Made by a program: the position numbers and the translations under genes
Notes under the pieces: generated by a model
The model's database searches: none
Seen by the model: only the letters and a program-made list of their open reading frames with translations
Told to the model about the DNA's origin: nothing
DNA from: Burkholderiales bacterium
Lineage (GTDB): Bacteria > Pseudomonadota > Gammaproteobacteria > Burkholderiales > Burkholderiaceae_C
Assembly: GCA_947450745.1 (NCBI GenBank)
Contig: CANFYD010000266.1
Coordinates: 1-5,955, forward strand
Direction: 5' to 3'
DNA: 5,955 nt
In this document: positions 5,341 to 5,955 of the stretch, one piece after another
Layout of the letters: the number at the start of each line of letters is the position of its first letter
Numbering within the stretch: the first letter of the stretch is position 1

Positions 5341-5955
5341 TCAATCCGCGAGCAGCTGGCGCAGCACAAAAGGCAAGATACCGCCGTGGCGGTAGTACTC
5401 GACCTCGATGGCGGTGTCGATGCGCAACAGCAAGTTGACCGTATCGACGCGGCCGTCGGCCCGGTGAATCACCAACTGCGCGTCGCGCTGTGCTGTCAAT
5501 TCGCCGGCCACGACAACGTCGATCACCTCGTCGCCCAGCAGGTCCAGGCTCTCCCAACTGTCGCTGCCTTTGAACTGCAGCGGCAACACGCCCATGCCGA
5601 CCAGGTTGGCGCGGTGGATGCGCTCGAAGCTGCGCGCAATGACGGCCTTGATGCCCAGCAAGGCGGTGCCTTTGGCGGCCCAGTCGCGGCTGGAGCCGGA
5701 GCCATATTCCTCGCCGGTGAAGACCACGGTCGGCACGCCCGCTGCGATGTAGTCCATCGCCGCGTCGTAAATGAACTTCTTTTCGCCGCTCGGTTGGTAG
5801 CGCGTCAAGCCGCCTTCTTCGCGGCTGCCGTCGACCGTGGCCGGCAGCATCAGGTTTTTGATGCGGACATTGGCAAAAGTGCCGCGCATCATCACTTCAT
5901 GGTGGCCTCGGCGTGAGCCATAGCTGTTGAAGTCGGGCTTCAACACGCCTTGTGC
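5341..5955 (-). CDS. acnA: Aconitate hydratase AcnA, C-terminal swivel domain (5' part beyond window)
   Basis: Aconitase isomerises citrate and isocitrate through cis-aconitate in the TCA cycle using a [4Fe-4S] cluster. The frame is open from the right edge to the TGA at 5343-5341, giving the last 204 residues of a protein that is usually about 900 long. Visible motifs from the edge: SYGSRRGHHEVMMRGTFANV (12-31), EEGGLTRYQPSGE, GEEYGSGSSRDWAAKG, whose SSRD carries the catalytic Ser and substrate-binding Arg region, then SFERIHRANLVGMGVLPLQF and the family-typical end RIDTAIEVEYYRHGGILPF. This pattern fits AcnA better than AcnB, which has a different domain order. AcnD (2-methylcitrate dehydratase) shares much of the domain and is the main alternative, but the MMRGTFANVRIKN and DGSREEGG wording favours AcnA. 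The cluster cysteines lie outside the window. The gene converges on ribE across the structured spacer. Confidence 0.93.
   Translation of the reverse strand, partial: AQGVLKPDFNSYGSRRGHHEVMMRGTFANVRIKNLMLPATVDGSREEGGLTRYQPSGEKKFIYDAAMDYIAAGVPTVVFTGEEYGSGSSRDWAAKGTALLGIKAVIARSFERIHRANLVGMGVLPLQFKGSDSWESLDLLGDEVIDVVVAGELTAQRDAQLVIHRADGRVDTVNLLLRIDTAIEVEYYRHGGILPFVLRQLLAD

Overview
The window is a GC-rich, gene-dense stretch of bacterial chromosome. The protein types and sequence style (the aat-bpt pair, a YffB/ArsC-like reductase, an Amt transporter whose N-terminus is of the kind seen in Burkholderiales, and a proteobacterial AcnA) suggest a betaproteobacterium, probably Burkholderiales/Comamonadaceae. 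That placement comes from remembered family resemblance, not from a search. There are seven protein genes, two of them cut by the window edges. I see no rRNA, tRNA, CRISPR array, transposase or phage gene.

Layout: (1) 1-979 (+) is the 3' part of an FAD-dependent oxidoreductase of the L-2-hydroxyglutarate oxidase type. It overlaps by 23 bp, tail to tail, with (2) bpt at 957-1748 (-). Bpt's GTG start overlaps the stop of (3) aat at 1745-2521 (-). Aat and Bpt are the two aminoacyl-tRNA-protein transferases of the bacterial N-degron pathway and here look translationally coupled. (4) An ArsC/YffB-family small reductase at 2547-2897 (+) diverges from aat across only 25 bp. (5) A 199-bp spacer (2898-3096) holds a good sigma-54 -24/-12 match and several GGTGC/GCACC half-sites like NtrC operators, just ahead of (6) an ammonium channel gene at 3097-4305 (+). 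(7) ribE (4351-5061, +), an E. coli-type riboflavin synthase with a C-terminal extension, follows after 45 bp. (8) A 279-bp spacer (5062-5340) carries a 99-bp near-perfect palindrome with a nested hairpin and three GGAGG motifs. (9) acnA (5341-5955, -) is the C-terminal part of aconitase and runs off the right edge.

Functional themes: N-degron tagging (aat-bpt), nitrogen-controlled ammonium uptake (NtrC/sigma-54-like control of amt), flavin synthesis, and central carbon metabolism (2-hydroxyacid oxidation, aconitase). The genes are mostly ordinary housekeeping functions. The least explained piece is the structured palindrome at 5136-5234. Its three arm differences all become G.U pairs if the plus strand is transcribed, which suggests a structured RNA or a dispersed intergenic element. 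I did not find an evident new multi-gene system.
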